From assembly GCF_032918005.1 (NCBI RefSeq), contig NZ_CP136628.1, positions 5,255,501 to 5,319,500 on the forward strand: DNA of 64,000 nucleotides, in the 5' to 3' direction. The notes below the pieces were generated by a model. That model made no database searches, was not told the DNA's origin, and saw only the letters and a list, made by a program, of their open reading frames with translations. Below, in pieces: positions 44,405 through 53,650 of this stretch (position 1 is its first letter; every line of letters begins with the position of its first letter). This DNA is from Bradyrhizobium sp. NDS-1 (GTDB taxonomy: Bacteria > Pseudomonadota > Alphaproteobacteria > Rhizobiales > Xanthobacteraceae). The position numbers were made by a program, and so were the translations under genes.

Positions 44405-45799
44405 ATGGGACCGCGGGTCAGCACGGCAGCATTGGCCGATCGCCTCACAGGCATGATCGGTTCGCGCGCGAGCGTTGCGCGGGGCGTGCTCGATCAGCAC
44501 GGGCAGAGCGAGTCGCATTATCGCAATTTGCCGCCCGACATCGTCGTCTTTCCTGACACCACGCAGGAGGTCGCCGAGATCGTCAAGCTGTGCGCCGGCG
44601 CGGGCGTGCCGATCGTGCCATTCGGCGCCGGCACTTCGCTCGAAGGCAATGCGGCGGCGATCGCCGGCGGCGTCTGCTTCGACCTTGCGCGCATGAACAA
44701 GATGCTGGCCGTGCACGATAGCGACATGGATGTCGTCGTGCAGCCCGGCATCACGCGCAAGCAGCTCAATGCCGAGCTGCGCAACACCGGCCTGTTCTTC
44801 CCGATCGACCCCGGCGCCGACGCCTCGATCGGCGGCATGACGTCCACGCGCGCCTCCGGCACCATGGCGGTTCGCTACGGCACCATGAAGGACAACGTCA
44901 TGGCACTCGAGGTCGTCCTGGCCGACGGCCGTATCATCCGCACTGCCAAGCGCGCGCGAAAATCAGCCGCCGGTTATGACCTGACGCGCATGTTCGTCGG
45001 CGCGGAGGGCACGCTCGGAATCATCACCGAGATCACGCTGAAGGTCCACCCGGTGCCGCAGGCGATCTCGGCCGCCGTCTGCAGCTTCGACACGCTTCGC
45101 GACGCCGTCGATACCGCGATCTCCGTGATCCAATCCGCGATCCCCGTCGCGCGCATCGAGCTGCTCGATGACGTCATGATGCGCGGCATCAATGCCTACG
45201 CCAAGCTCGGCTATCGCGAGGCCCCTACCCTGTTCTTCGAATTCCACGGCTCCGAAAGCTCCGTCGCGGAACAGGCCGAGGCTGCGCAGGCGATCGCGGC
45301 CGACCATGGCGGCCATGGCTTTGCCTGGGCCAAGGCGCAGGAAGACCGCAGCCGGCTCTGGCACGCCCGCGACAACACGCTCTATGCCGGCCTCGGCCTG
45401 CGGCCCGGCGCACGCGCCGTGATCACCGATGTCTGCGTGCCGATCTCGCGGCTGGCCGAATGCCTGACCGAGACGCGGCGCGATGCGGACGAGCACGGTT
45501 TCACCGCGCCGATCGTCGGCCATGTCGGCGACGGCAATTTCCACATGCTGATCCTGATCGACCCGGCAAGACCGGAGGAGACCGAAGGCGCCAAGGCGCT
45601 GCAGGCCCGCATGGTCGCCCGCGCCATCGCCATGGACGGCACCTGCACCGGCGAGCATGGCATCGGACTCGGCAAGATCGACTATCTCACCGACGAGCTC
45701 GGCGAGGCCGTCGATGTGATGCGCTCCATCAAGACCGCGCTCGATCCGAATGGTTTGATGAACCCCGGAAAGATCTTTGCAGGCGGAGCCAAGACATGA
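44405..45799 (+). CDS. FAD-linked oxidase (GlcD / D-lactate dehydrogenase family)
   Basis: A 464-residue flavoprotein of the PP-loop (VAO) type. VPFGAGTSLEGN near 78, DPGADASIGGM near 138 and GHVGDGNFHMLI near 375 form the FAD and substrate sites. GEHGIGLGK near 420 closes the FAD-oxidase C-domain. Members oxidise D-2-hydroxyacids such as glycolate or D-lactate and pass electrons to the quinone pool. A 53-bp gap separates it from the dioxygenase. It probably deals with a 2-hydroxyacid released in the pathway, perhaps alongside the hydroxyacid dehydrogenase at 42549. Confidence 0.9.
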   Translation: MGPRVSTAALADRLTGMIGSRASVARGVLDQHGQSESHYRNLPPDIVVFPDTTQEVAEIVKLCAGAGVPIVPFGAGTSLEGNAAAIAGGVCFDLARMNKMLAVHDSDMDVVVQPGITRKQLNAELRNTGLFFPIDPGADASIGGMTSTRASGTMAVRYGTMKDNVMALEVVLADGRIIRTAKRARKSAAGYDLTRMFVGAEGTLGIITEITLKVHPVPQAISAAVCSFDTLRDAVDTAISVIQSAIPVARIELLDDVMMRGINAYAKLGYREAPTLFFEFHGSESSVAEQAEAAQAIAADHGGHGFAWAKAQEDRSRLWHARDNTLYAGLGLRPGARAVITDVCVPISRLAECLTETRRDADEHGFTAPIVGHVGDGNFHMLILIDPARPEETEGAKALQARMVARAIAMDGTCTGEHGIGLGKIDYLTDELGEAVDVMRSIKTALDPNGLMNPGKIFAGGAKT

Positions 45800-45809
45800 G
45801 CGACAAGGC

Positions 45810-47333
45810 ATGAACGACGCGCTCCCCATCGAGGTCACCTCACCGACGCCGCTGCTGGAGCTGCGCGGCATCAGCAAGGAATTTCCCGGCGTCAAGGCGC
45901 TGGACGACGTGTCCTTTGCCGTCTACCCCGGCGAGGTCCACATGCTTCTCGGCGAAAACGGCGCCGGCAAATCGAGCCTGATGAAGGTGCTGTGCGGCGC
46001 CTACAGCGCCGATGCCGGCGAGTTCTACTACCAAGGCGAGAAGGTCGCGATCTCATCGACCGCGGACGCGCAGAAGCTCGGCATCGCCGTGATCTTCCAG
46101 GAATTCTCGCTGGTCCCCTATCTCGACATCGCCCAGAACATCTTCCTCGGCCGCGAGCCCGGCGGACGCATCCCCGGCACCATCGACCGCCGCAAGATCC
46201 TCGCCGATGCGAAGCGCGTGCTCGGCACCATCGGCTTCGACATCGATCCTTCCACGACCGTCGACAAACTCGGCGTGGCACAGCAGCAGATGGTCGAGAT
46301 CGCGAAGGCGATCAGCCAGAACGCGCGCATCCTCGTCATGGACGAGCCGACCGCCGCGTTGTCCGATCGCGAAACCGAGCTGCTGTTCGAACTGATCGCG
46401 CGGTTGAAGGCCGACGGCGTTTCCATCGTCTACATCTCCCACCGCATGGCCGAGGTGTTCGCGATCGGCGATCGCATCACCGTGCTTCGCGACGGCCGCC
46501 GCATCGACGGTGTCCGGCCCGCCGATGTCACGCCGGACCAGCTCGTGCGCATGATGGTCGGCCGCAACGTCGACATGACCTACCCGCGCAGTTTTGCCGA
46601 CAAGCCGGGAGAACTGCTGCTCGAGGTCAAGGGCCTGACCACCTCGACCGGCATCTCCGATATCAACATCGAGGTGCGGCGGGGCGAGATCGTCGGCCTG
46701 TGCGGCCTGGTCGGCTCCGGCCGCAGCGAAGTCGCGCGCGCCATCTTCGGCGCCGATCCCGTGACATCGGGCGAGATCATCTTCGACGGCAAGAGCATAT
46801 CCGGCGAGCCGGATCTCGCCGCGCGCCGCGGCATCGCGCTGATCCCGGAGAGCCGCAAGAGCGAGGGCCTCGCGCTGCTGCGCTCGGTGAGCGACAACCT
46901 CGTGGTGTCGGCGCTGCGAAAGCTGTTTCCGAGCGGCCTGTTCGACCAGCGCAGCGCACAGCGCACCGCCGACGGCCTGATCCGGCAGCTGCGCATCGCA
47001 ACGCCGAGTGCGCGCCAGACCGTCGGCCTGCTCTCGGGCGGCAACCAGCAGAAGGTCGTGATCGGCAAGTGGCTGGCGGCCGGCTCGAAGCTCTTCATCT
47101 TCGACGAGCCGACCCGCGGCATCGACATCGGCGCCAAATCGGAGATCTTTGCCCTGATCGACCGCCTTGTCGCGGAGGGCGCGGCCGCGCTGATGATCTC
47201 GTCCGAGCAGATCGAGATCTGCCACGTCTGCGACCGCGCCTATGTGATGCGCGAAGGGCGCATCGCCGGGCACCTGACCCGCAACGAACTGACCGAGGAG
47301 AACATCGTGCGACTGGGGATGCATCATGCGTGA
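45810..47333 (+). CDS. ABC transporter ATP-binding protein (RbsA type, two ABC domains)
   Basis: A 507-residue tandem ATPase of a CUT2-type importer. Walker [11 protein letters not shown] is near 49 and LGVAQQQMVEIAKAI near 154 in the first domain. The second has the degenerate GLVGSGRSEV near 300 and [16 protein letters not shown] near 411. The ATG at 45810 is the first in frame; a nearby ATGA at 45796 leads only to a five-codon frame. It is about half identical in pattern to the RbsA-type protein at 35613 but belongs to the hydroxyquinol operon, so its cargo may be the pathway's starting compound. Confidence 0.94.
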   Translation: MNDALPIEVTSPTPLLELRGISKEFPGVKALDDVSFAVYPGEVHMLLGENGAGKSSLMKVLCGAYSADAGEFYYQGEKVAISSTADAQKLGIAVIFQEFSLVPYLDIAQNIFLGREPGGRIPGTIDRRKILADAKRVLGTIGFDIDPSTTVDKLGVAQQQMVEIAKAISQNARILVMDEPTAALSDRETELLFELIARLKADGVSIVYISHRMAEVFAIGDRITVLRDGRRIDGVRPADVTPDQLVRMMVGRNVDMTYPRSFADKPGELLLEVKGLTTSTGISDINIEVRRGEIVGLCGLVGSGRSEVARAIFGADPVTSGEIIFDGKSISGEPDLAARRGIALIPESRKSEGLALLRSVSDNLVVSALRKLFPSGLFDQRSAQRTADGLIRQLRIATPSARQTVGLLSGGNQQKVVIGKWLAAGSKLFIFDEPTRGIDIGAKSEIFALIDRLVAEGAAALMISSEQIEICHVCDRAYVMREGRIAGHLTRNELTEENIVRLGMHHA

Positions 47334-48276
47334 AGCCGTGGTCGTATCACAGCCTAATCCGCTGCAGCGCATTCCCGGCGTTGCCATGGTGCTGGTGCTG
47401 CTGATCGCGCTGTTCAGCGTGATCGCACCCGGCTTCCTGTCCGTCGCCAACCTCTCCAATGTGCTGGTGCAGTCGACCATTCTGACCATGCTCGCGTTGC
47501 CGATGACGCTGATCATCATGACGGAGGGACTTGACCTGTCGATGGGTGCGGTGCTGACGCTGACCTCGCTGTGCGTCGCAATCGTGTCGCTCGCAACCAA
47601 TTCGATGCTGCTGGGCCTGGGTGCCGGCCTGCTGGTCGGTACGGCGTTCGGCATCGCCAACGGCTGGCTGGTCGCAATTCTCGGCATTCCGCCTTTCGTC
47701 GCAACGCTGGGCACGCTCGGCATGGCGCAGGGTCTGTCACTGATCGTCAGCGACGGCCAGAGCGTTGTCGGCATTCCCCACAGCGTGCGCGACATCTACT
47801 CGGCGACGCTTCTCGGCGTGCCCGTCCCGATCGTGATGGCGCTGGTAACGTACGCCGCGTTCCACGGCCTGCTCTACCACACCCGTTTCGGCACCTACAT
47901 TTTCGCACTCGGCGGCAACCGCGAGGCGCTGCGCTATGCCGGTCTGTCGCCGAACAAGCTGCTGATCGCGGTCTATGCGATCGGTGGCGCCATGGCCGGC
48001 ATCGCCGGCCTGTTGATGACGGCGCGGATGAACTCCGGCCACCCCACCGCCGGCCTCGGCCTCGAGTTCGATGCCATCGCGGCCGTCGCCGTCGGTGGCA
48101 CCTCGTTCGAGCGCGGCAATGGCTGGCTGCTCGGCACCCTGCTCGGCGTCCTCTCGGTTGGCGTGCTGCGCAACGGGTTGAACCTGATCTCACTGCCGTC
48201 CTCGGTGCAGGTCGCAAGCGTCGGCGTCCTCGTCATCCTCGCTCTGTTCCTCGACGGCCTCAGGAGCCGGGCATGA
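47326..48276 (+). CDS. ABC transporter permease 1 (RbsC type)
   Basis: A 316-residue inner-membrane permease of the CUT2 family. The motif MTEGLDLSMGAVL near 65 and AVAVGGTSFERGNGW near 250 are typical. It starts 8 bp inside the ATPase gene and ends 4 bp inside the next permease gene, so the three are tightly coupled. Two different permease genes point to a heterodimeric channel, unlike the single RbsC of ribose systems. Confidence 0.93.
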   Translation: MREAVVVSQPNPLQRIPGVAMVLVLLIALFSVIAPGFLSVANLSNVLVQSTILTMLALPMTLIIMTEGLDLSMGAVLTLTSLCVAIVSLATNSMLLGLGAGLLVGTAFGIANGWLVAILGIPPFVATLGTLGMAQGLSLIVSDGQSVVGIPHSVRDIYSATLLGVPVPIVMALVTYAAFHGLLYHTRFGTYIFALGGNREALRYAGLSPNKLLIAVYAIGGAMAGIAGLLMTARMNSGHPTAGLGLEFDAIAAVAVGGTSFERGNGWLLGTLLGVLSVGVLRNGLNLISLPSSVQVASVGVLVILALFLDGLRSRA

Positions 48277-49250
48277 CCGACATCAGCAAGGACACAATCA
48301 CGCCGCCACACTCCCTCCTCTCGCAAGACGCCATCCAGGTGTTCTATCGCCTGCTGGCGGCACTGCTGATCTGCGCGGTGCTTGCCGTGCTCAGCGACTC
48401 TTTCCTGAGCCTTGGCAACATCCTCAACGTGCTCAGGCAGGCGAGCCTGACCTTCTTCATCGCTTCCGGCCTGACGCTGGTGGTGCTGACCGCCGGCCTC
48501 GATCTCTCGGTCGGCGCCAATGTCGCGCTGTCCGCCTGCATCGCCGGCACGGTGATCCACAAGACCGGCTCGCCGGCGCTCGGCATCCTCACCGGGCTTG
48601 CCTGCGGCGGCATCGTCGGCCTGCTCAACGGCATCATGGTCACCGCGCTGCGCATCCCCTCCTTCATCGCCACCTACGGCATGCTGTGGGTGCTGAACGG
48701 TCTCACCTATTGGTACATGGCAGGTGAAACCCTGCACGGCTTCCCCGCGGGCTTCCGCCAGATCGGCAGCGGGTATCTGTTCGGCCTGCCCATCCCGGTC
48801 TATCTGCTGCTGGTGTTCCTCGGCATCGGGACATTCTTCGCGCAGCGCACAGTCTGGGGACAGGAGATCTATGCGATCGGCGCCAATCCGGTCGCCGCCC
48901 GCCTCTCCGGCATCCCTGTCGCGCGCCGCCTGCTGCTGGTCTATGCGGTCTCGGGCACCATGGCGGGACTGGCCTCGATCATCTTCCTGTCGCGGCTCAA
49001 TTCGGCCGAGGCCGATATCGGCGAGAGCCTGACCTTGCCGGCGATCGCCGCCGTGCTGATCGGCGGCACCTCGCTCTTCGGCGGCGTCGGCACGGTGTTC
49101 GGCACCTTCATCGGCGCGCTGATCCTGACTTTGGTGCTGAACGGCATGAACCTGCTGTCGGTCAGCGCCAACTGGCAGCCGCTGGTGACAGGCATCATCG
49201 TCATTCTCGCGGTCTGGCTCGACATGAAGACCCGCCGCCGCGCGCAATGA
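48273..49250 (+). CDS. ABC transporter permease 2 (RbsC type)
   Basis: A 325-residue CUT2 permease, start at the ATGA overlap with permease 1. VVLTAGLDLSVGANVA near 75 and AAVLIGGTSLFGGVG near 262 are the conserved stretches. With permease 1 it would form the membrane channel energised by the RbsA-type ATPase. A 42-bp gap follows before the binding protein. Confidence 0.93.
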   Translation: MTDISKDTITPPHSLLSQDAIQVFYRLLAALLICAVLAVLSDSFLSLGNILNVLRQASLTFFIASGLTLVVLTAGLDLSVGANVALSACIAGTVIHKTGSPALGILTGLACGGIVGLLNGIMVTALRIPSFIATYGMLWVLNGLTYWYMAGETLHGFPAGFRQIGSGYLFGLPIPVYLLLVFLGIGTFFAQRTVWGQEIYAIGANPVAARLSGIPVARRLLLVYAVSGTMAGLASIIFLSRLNSAEADIGESLTLPAIAAVLIGGTSLFGGVGTVFGTFIGALILTLVLNGMNLLSVSANWQPLVTGIIVILAVWLDMKTRRRAQ

Positions 49251-49292
49251 GTTTCTGAACTACCAACAAGCAAAACGAGGGATGGAGGCAAC

Positions 49293-50267
49293 ATGAAACG
49301 TAAACTGGGTTACCTGACGCTGCCGCTGCTGATGGCCGCGGCATTCACCACGCAAGCGCGCGCCGACGGCGAGACCATCGCGGTCTTCACCAAGAACCAG
49401 ACCAATCCGTTCTTCCAGACGGTGCGGGTCGGTGCCGACAACATGGCGAAGGTACTGAACGCCAAGACGCTGCAATACATCCCGACCAAGCCGGACTCGA
49501 TCCCCGAGCAGCTCAGCCAGATCGAGGACGTCGTGGTGAAGAAGCCGAGCGCGATCGTGTTCACGCCGGTCGACTACAAGGCGATGGTGCCCGGCGTCGA
49601 GAAGATCAACGAGGCCAAGATCCCGGTCGTCAACATCACCGACCGTTCGGCGGGCGGCAAGTTTCTGTCCTTCGTCGGCGCCGACGATTACAGCCTTGGC
49701 CTCGAGACCGCGCGCTTCCTGCTCAAGGCGCTCGGTGGCAAGGGCAACATCGTCATCATCGAGGGCGTCAAGGGCTCGCTGACCAATGTCGACCGCGTCC
49801 GCGGCTTCAACGATGCGCTGAAGGAGGCGCCTGGCGTCAAGCTGCTCGCCTCGCAGCCCGGCAACTACCAGCGGCTGCAGGCGCTCCAGGTCATGGAAAA
49901 CCTGATGCAGTCGAATTCGCAGATCGACGGCGTGCTGGCTGCCAACGACGCCATGGCGGTCGGCGCGATCGAGGCGCTCGACGGTGCGAACCGGAAGGCG
50001 CAGGTTATCGGCATCAACGGCACCAAGGAAGCCATCGACGCGATCAAGTCCGGCAAGCTGCTCGCGAGCGGCGACTACAACGGCTTTGCTCAAGGCTGTC
50101 TCGGCACCATGATGGCGATCCGCTCCTTGCGCAACCAGCCTGTCATCAACGAGATCGTGCTGAAGCCGACCGTGATCACCAAGGACAATTACCAGCCGTT
50201 CGACGTGCCGCTGGAGCAGCGGACCTGCCCGACCTTCGAAGACGCGAGCAAGCTCAGCGCCAAGTAA
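49293..50267 (+). CDS. ABC transporter substrate-binding protein (RbsB type)
   Basis: A 324-residue periplasmic binding protein. The signal peptide MKRKLGYLTLPLLMAAAFTTQARA is clear and GGAGG lies upstream. The mature protein begins DGETIAVFTKNQTNPFFQTV, the usual CUT2 opening, and contains AANDAMAVGAIEAL and VIGINGTKEA. It completes the ABC system of the hydroxyquinol operon. The GC-rich hairpin after its stop may protect its mRNA. Confidence 0.93.
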   Translation: MKRKLGYLTLPLLMAAAFTTQARADGETIAVFTKNQTNPFFQTVRVGADNMAKVLNAKTLQYIPTKPDSIPEQLSQIEDVVVKKPSAIVFTPVDYKAMVPGVEKINEAKIPVVNITDRSAGGKFLSFVGADDYSLGLETARFLLKALGGKGNIVIIEGVKGSLTNVDRVRGFNDALKEAPGVKLLASQPGNYQRLQALQVMENLMQSNSQIDGVLAANDAMAVGAIEALDGANRKAQVIGINGTKEAIDAIKSGKLLASGDYNGFAQGCLGTMMAIRSLRNQPVINEIVLKPTVITKDNYQPFDVPLEQRTCPTFEDASKLSAK

Positions 50268-50284
50268 ATCCACCCATCACGCCC

Positions 50285-50308
50285 GGACGGCCGCCTCGGC
50301 GGCCGTCC
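50285..50308 (+). other. Perfect 11-bp stem-loop after the binding-protein gene
   Basis: GGACGGCCGCC, two bases, then its exact complement form a very stable hairpin 17 bp after the binding-protein stop and 29 bp before the YCII gene. There is no following T run, so it is more likely an mRNA-stabilising or processing element than a terminator. Such hairpins commonly follow binding-protein genes and raise their relative expression. Confidence 0.65.
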
Positions 50309-50337
50309 CAAGAACCGAGCCAAGACACGGAGACACC

Positions 50338-50625
50338 ATGCTGTTCGCCATTCACGCCGTCGACCGCGCCGGCGCGCTGCCGACCCGGCTCGCCAATTAC
50401 GATGCCCACAAGGCCTTCCTGAGTGACACTTCGCGCTTCGGCGTCAAGATCGTGATGTCGGGGCCGCTCGTCTCCGACGATGGTCAAACGATGATCGGCA
50501 GCCTGTTCCTGATCGAGGCGCCCGGCCGCGGCGAGGTCGAGGCCTTCAACCGCGCCGATCCCTTTGCCGCCGCCGGCATCTGGGAAAAAGTGACGATCAC
50601 GGGCTTCCTGCGCCGGCAGGGTTGA
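50338..50625 (+). CDS. YCII-related (YciI family) protein
   Basis: A 95-residue ferredoxin-like dimer-fold protein. MLFAIHAVDRAGALPTRLANYDAHKAFL and FNRADPFAAAGIWE show the YCII pattern with a conserved His (HKAFL) and Asp (DPF) likely at the active site. Some relatives act in chloro-aromatic or hydroxyquinol pathways as dehalogenase-like or lactone-handling enzymes, which would suit the last gene of this operon, but its reaction is unknown. Confidence 0.82.
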   Translation: MLFAIHAVDRAGALPTRLANYDAHKAFLSDTSRFGVKIVMSGPLVSDDGQTMIGSLFLIEAPGRGEVEAFNRADPFAAAGIWEKVTITGFLRRQG

Positions 50626-50646
50626 GGCCGGCCCCATCAAAACTGC

Positions 50647-50685
50647 GAAAACAACCCCATGCACAGTAGAATGGGGCTTGTTTTC
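50647..50685. terminator. Bidirectional rho-independent terminator
   Basis: GAAAACAACCCCAT (50647-50660) pairs with ATGGGGCTTGTTTTC (50671-50685), a 14-bp stem with one bulge and a 10-base loop. T-rich arms flank the G/C core on both strands. It lies between the convergent stops of the YCII gene (50625) and the peptide ABC operon (50717) and can serve both. Confidence 0.8.
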
Positions 50686-50716
50686 ATTGACGAATTTCTG
50701 ACGCGGATCTCACCCT

Positions 50717-51709
50717 TCAGCCGCTCATCGCCGCAGCGCCGTCCTCGAGATGACAGGCCACCCACTGCTCGTCTCCGGCCGCGCGGAGCACCGGCTCTTC
50801 GACCCGGCAGCGATCGAACACGAGCGGACAGCGGGTATGGAAGCGGCAGCCCTTTGGCGGATTGATCGGGCTCGGAACGTCGCCCTTGAGGATGATGGGA
50901 TTGCGCTCGGCACCGGGCTCGGGCAGCGGCACCGCGGAGAGCAGCGCCCTGGTGTAGGGATGTTTCGGTGCGGCAAATATCTCGCGGCGCGGGGCGACCT
51001 CGACGATCTTGCCGAGATACATCACGGCGACGCGGTGGGTCATGTGCTCGACGATCGCAAGATCGTGGCTGATAAACAGCAGCGCGAGGCCGAACTCGCG
51101 CTGGAGATCCTGCAGCAGATTGACGATCTGCGCCTTGACCGAGACGTCGAGCGCCGAAACCGCCTCGTCGCAGACGATCAGCTCGGGCTCGGCCGCGAGC
51201 GCCCGCGCAATGCCAATGCGCTGGCGTTGGCCGCCGGAGAATTCGTGCGGCCTGCGGTTCAGCGCCTCGCGCGGCAGACGCACGGTGTCCATCAGTGAGG
51301 TGACGCGCAGCTCGAGATCTTCCGCCGATTTGGCGAGGCCGAAATTGCGGATCGGCTCGGCCAGGATGTCGCGCACGCGCATGCGCGGATTGAGGCTCGA
51401 GAACGGATCCTGGAACACCACCTGCACACGGCGGCGCATCTGCCGCATCGTGCCTGGTGCGGCGTCGTCGATGCGCTGGCCATCGAGGATCACCTGGCCT
51501 GCGGTGATGTCGAACAGTCGCAGAATGGCGCGGCCGACCGTCGACTTGCCGCAGCCGGACTCGCCGACCAGCGACAGCGTCTCGCCGCGTGCGATCTCGA
51601 AGGAGACGCCGTCGACCGCATAGACCCATTCGGACTTGCGCTGGAAGAGGCCCTTCTTGACCGGAAAGTGTTTCTTGAGGTCGTTGACCTGGAGCAACGG
51701 AATACTCAT
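50717..51709 (-). CDS. Peptide ABC transporter ATP-binding protein (DppF/OppF type)
   Basis: A 330-residue ATPase. Walker [10 protein letters not shown] is near 52, the signature [15 protein letters not shown] near 160, and Walker [13 protein letters not shown] near 180. The C-terminal oligopeptide-transporter cysteine motif is visible near 290 ([15 protein letters not shown]). The start at 51709 (MSIPLLQV) overlaps the preceding ATPase stop by 4 bp. It is the last gene of the leftward dipeptide/oligopeptide operon and ends at the bidirectional terminator. Confidence 0.94.
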   Translation of the reverse strand: MSIPLLQVNDLKKHFPVKKGLFQRKSEWVYAVDGVSFEIARGETLSLVGESGCGKSTVGRAILRLFDITAGQVILDGQRIDDAAPGTMRQMRRRVQVVFQDPFSSLNPRMRVRDILAEPIRNFGLAKSAEDLELRVTSLMDTVRLPREALNRRPHEFSGGQRQRIGIARALAAEPELIVCDEAVSALDVSVKAQIVNLLQDLQREFGLALLFISHDLAIVEHMTHRVAVMYLGKIVEVAPRREIFAAPKHPYTRALLSAVPLPEPGAERNPIILKGDVPSPINPPKGCRFHTRCPLVFDRCRVEEPVLRAAGDEQWVACHLEDGAAAMSG

Positions 51710-52695
51710 GCCGCGACGGCCCCCTTGGCCGCATAATGGCAGGCGGCGATGTGACGAGGTCCCTTCTCTTCGAGCCCCGGCGCATATTGCCGGCACAGAT
51801 CGGTCGCAAGCGCGCAGCGGCCCGCGAAGACGCAGCCGGTGATGGGCTTTCGCAGGTCAGGCACCTGCCCGGGAATCTCGGCAAGCCGTCGTGCCGTGCC
51901 TGTTAGCGACGAGCCGAGCCGCGGCACCGCGCCGAGCAAGCCTTGCGTATAGGGGTGCCGCGGCGAGCGGAACAGCTCGGCCACAGGGGCTTCCTCGACC
52001 TTGCGGCCGGCATACATCACCATGACACGTTCGGCGATCTCGGCGACGACGCCGAGATCGTGGGTGATGAGAATGATCGCAGCGCCGACCCGGCTCTTCA
52101 GGTCCAGCATCAGCTTGAGGATCTGCGCCTGGATGGTCACATCGAGCGCGGTGGTCGGCTCGTCGGCGATCAGAAGCTTGGGATTGCAGGCGAGCGCGAT
52201 CGCGATCATGACGCGCTGGCGCATGCCGCCGGAGAGCTGATGCGGATATTCGCGCACGCGGCGCTTGGGCTCGGGAATGCCGACCAGCGTCAGCATCTCG
52301 ATCGCGTGCGCCTCGGCGGCCTGCTTGTCGAGACCCTGATGGATCATCAAGGTCTCGCGGATCTGACGGCCGACGGTGAGCACCGGGTTCAGGCTCGTCA
52401 TCGGCTCCTGGAAGATCATCGAGATGTCGTTGCCGCGGATGGCGCGCATCTCGCGATCAGACAGTTGCAGCAGATCCCTGCCCGCAAAGCGGATGGTCCC
52501 TGCGATCCTGCCCGGCGGCTCCGGGATCAATCGCATCAGCGACATCGAGGTCACGGACTTGCCGCAGCCGGACTCGCCGACGATGGCGAGCGTCTCGCCC
52601 TCGTTGACATGGAAGGACACGCCGTCGACCGCGCGGTTGATGCCGCCGGGGGTGCGGAAATGGGTCTGGAGGTTTTCGACTTCGAGCAAAGCCAT
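51706..52695 (-). CDS. Peptide ABC transporter ATP-binding protein (DppD/OppD type)
   Basis: A 329-residue ATPase, partner of the DppF-type protein. Walker [16 protein letters not shown] is near 43, the signature [15 protein letters not shown] near 159, and Walker [12 protein letters not shown] near 178. The C-terminal peptide-family Cys region is near 290 ([15 protein letters not shown]). The ATG at 52695 (MALLEVEN) is chosen; the upstream 28 codons are not conserved. It lies 31 bp after the permease. Confidence 0.94.
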   Translation of the reverse strand: MALLEVENLQTHFRTPGGINRAVDGVSFHVNEGETLAIVGESGCGKSVTSMSLMRLIPEPPGRIAGTIRFAGRDLLQLSDREMRAIRGNDISMIFQEPMTSLNPVLTVGRQIRETLMIHQGLDKQAAEAHAIEMLTLVGIPEPKRRVREYPHQLSGGMRQRVMIAIALACNPKLLIADEPTTALDVTIQAQILKLMLDLKSRVGAAIILITHDLGVVAEIAERVMVMYAGRKVEEAPVAELFRSPRHPYTQGLLGAVPRLGSSLTGTARRLAEIPGQVPDLRKPITGCVFAGRCALATDLCRQYAPGLEEKGPRHIAACHYAAKGAVAA

Positions 52696-52726
52696 CGCGA
52701 TCAGCCTCGGCGCATCAGAGGCGACA

Positions 52727-53650
52727 TCACAGACTCTTCGCCATGCGCGGATCGAGCGCATCGCGAAGGCCGTCGCCAAGCAAATTCACGGCGAGAACCG
52801 TGACGGAGAGGAAGGCCGCCGGGAAGAATACGATGTAGGGCTTGACCTGCCACAGCGCGCGGCCCTCGGCCATGATGTTGCCCCAGGACGGAATGGTCGG
52901 CGGCGTCCCGGCGCCGATGAACGACAGGATCGCCTCGGTGATCATGGCGCTGGCACAGATGTAGGTCGCCTGCACCAGCATCGGTGCCACCGTGTTGGGC
53001 AGGATATGCCGGAGAATGATCATCGGCGTGCGCGTGCCGCAGGCGACGGCTGCGTCCACGTAGGGCTGCTCACGCAGCGACAGCACCACGCTGCGGACGA
53101 GGCGCGAGACGCGCGGAATCTCGGCGACGGTGATGGCGAGGATGACGTTGCCGACGCTGCCGCGCGTCAGCGCCATCAGCGCGATCGCGAGCAGGATCGG
53201 CGGGATCGACATCAAACCATCCATGAAGCGCATCAGAATGCCGTCGGCCCAGCGGATGAAGCCGGAGACCATGCCGATGGCGAGACCGGCGGCGGACGCG
53301 AAGATGGCGACTGACAGGCCGACCGTGAGCGAGACGCGGGCGCCATAGAGCACGCGCGAATAGATGTCGCGGCCGAGCACGTCGGTGCCGAACCAGAAAT
53401 CGGCCGACGGTGCGCGGGTGCGTTTTGCCGGCGCGAGCGCGGTCGGATCGACCGTCCCGAGATAGGGCGCGAAGATCGCGATCAGGACCAGCGTCAGCAG
53501 CAGCGCGCCGCCGATCGCAACGGTGGGGTGGCCGCGCAACAACCCGATCAAGCCTCGCCGGATCGCGACCGGCCGGAGGATCTCGGGCAATTGCGGGGCA
53601 AGGACGAGGCCGGCCGGGAGCGATTGCGGATTGACGGTCGTATCGGTCAA
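52727..53650 (-). CDS. Peptide ABC transporter permease (DppC type)
   Basis: A 307-residue inner-membrane permease. An N-terminal segment is followed by [19 protein letters not shown] near 94, the hallmark of DppC/OppC proteins. The EAA-like loop [23 protein letters not shown] lies near 203. Its start overlaps the DppB-type stop by 4 bp. It forms the channel with that protein. Confidence 0.93.
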   Translation of the reverse strand: MTDTTVNPQSLPAGLVLAPQLPEILRPVAIRRGLIGLLRGHPTVAIGGALLLTLVLIAIFAPYLGTVDPTALAPAKRTRAPSADFWFGTDVLGRDIYSRVLYGARVSLTVGLSVAIFASAAGLAIGMVSGFIRWADGILMRFMDGLMSIPPILLAIALMALTRGSVGNVILAITVAEIPRVSRLVRSVVLSLREQPYVDAAVACGTRTPMIILRHILPNTVAPMLVQATYICASAMITEAILSFIGAGTPPTIPSWGNIMAEGRALWQVKPYIVFFPAAFLSVTVLAVNLLGDGLRDALDPRMAKSL

